Position numbers and translations under genes: made by a program. The notes beneath the pieces are model-generated. The model saw nothing but the letters and a program-made list of their open reading frames with translations, made no database searches and had not been told where the DNA came from. This document shows positions 7,218 through 7,219 of a stretch of 7,219 nt of DNA, in pieces. How positions within the stretch are numbered: position 1 is the first letter of the stretch; each line of letters opens with the position of its first letter. The stretch comes from Roseibacillus sp. GTDB lineage: Bacteria; Verrucomicrobiota; Verrucomicrobiia; Verrucomicrobiales; Akkermansiaceae. The DNA lies in NCBI GenBank assembly GCA_002729275.1, contig PBTP01000139.1, forward strand, positions 1 to 7,219, given 5' to 3'.

Positions 7218-7219
7218 CG
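7145..7219. repeat. Imperfect inverted repeat at the window edge
   Basis: CGCCAG (7145-7150) is repeated inverted as CTGGCG in the last six bases (7214-7219). Inside these arms, after three unpaired positions, A and TTC (7154 and 7156-7158) can pair with GAA and T (7206-7208 and 7210), giving an interrupted stem about 75 nt across. The arms may extend past the edge, which I cannot see. An internal XhoI-like palindrome, CTCGAG (7185-7190), lies in the loop. The shape suggests a small mobile or repeated element, but the canonical GTTRRRY / RYYYAAC ends of integron attC sites are not seen. Confidence 0.25.

Noticed and set aside
7145..7219. Integron attC recombination site
   Set aside because: The stem is interrupted as in attC, but the defining RYYYAAC and GTTRRRY ends are not seen. 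The element is listed only as an inverted repeat.

Overview
The window reads as a piece of a heterotrophic PVC-superphylum chromosome, most likely Verrucomicrobiota and possibly Planctomycetota. The evidence is two secreted sulfatases of different classes beside a very large exported protein that joins an SGNH-like module, a PVC-type beta-propeller and HEAT-like helices. Start codons mostly lack strong Shine-Dalgarno sequences. No sequence search was possible, so the taxon is inferred from gene content.

The layout is two convergent pairs. On the + strand, a tRNA-dihydrouridine synthase (122-1192) is followed after 5 nt by an iduronate-2-sulfatase-like sulfatase (1198-2592). On the - strand, an arylsulfatase-A-like sulfatase (5775-7115) is followed after 194 nt by a 958-residue multidomain protein (2704-5580). 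The pairs meet at a strong 13-bp hairpin (2645-2674). Its T-rich flank lies on the side that would terminate the - strand transcript. The right edge holds a short reading frame running off the window and an imperfect inverted repeat. No gene-free stretch exceeds 300 bases.

The two sulfatases and the 958-residue protein all carry N-terminal export signals. They fit an outer-surface or periplasmic module for desulfating and breaking down sulfated polysaccharides, but no glycoside hydrolase, transporter, sulfatase-maturing enzyme or regulator is present to prove it. The dihydrouridine synthase is a cytoplasmic housekeeping enzyme and probably shares only transcription.

The most interesting object is the 958-residue protein. 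It has no CxxCH haem motif, the usual redox end of many PVC-type propeller proteins, and instead ends in a complete type 1 copper (azurin-like) site. Its SGNH-like front end has lost the canonical Ser and Asp of that fold. The architecture is unusual, but I cannot claim that it is undescribed.
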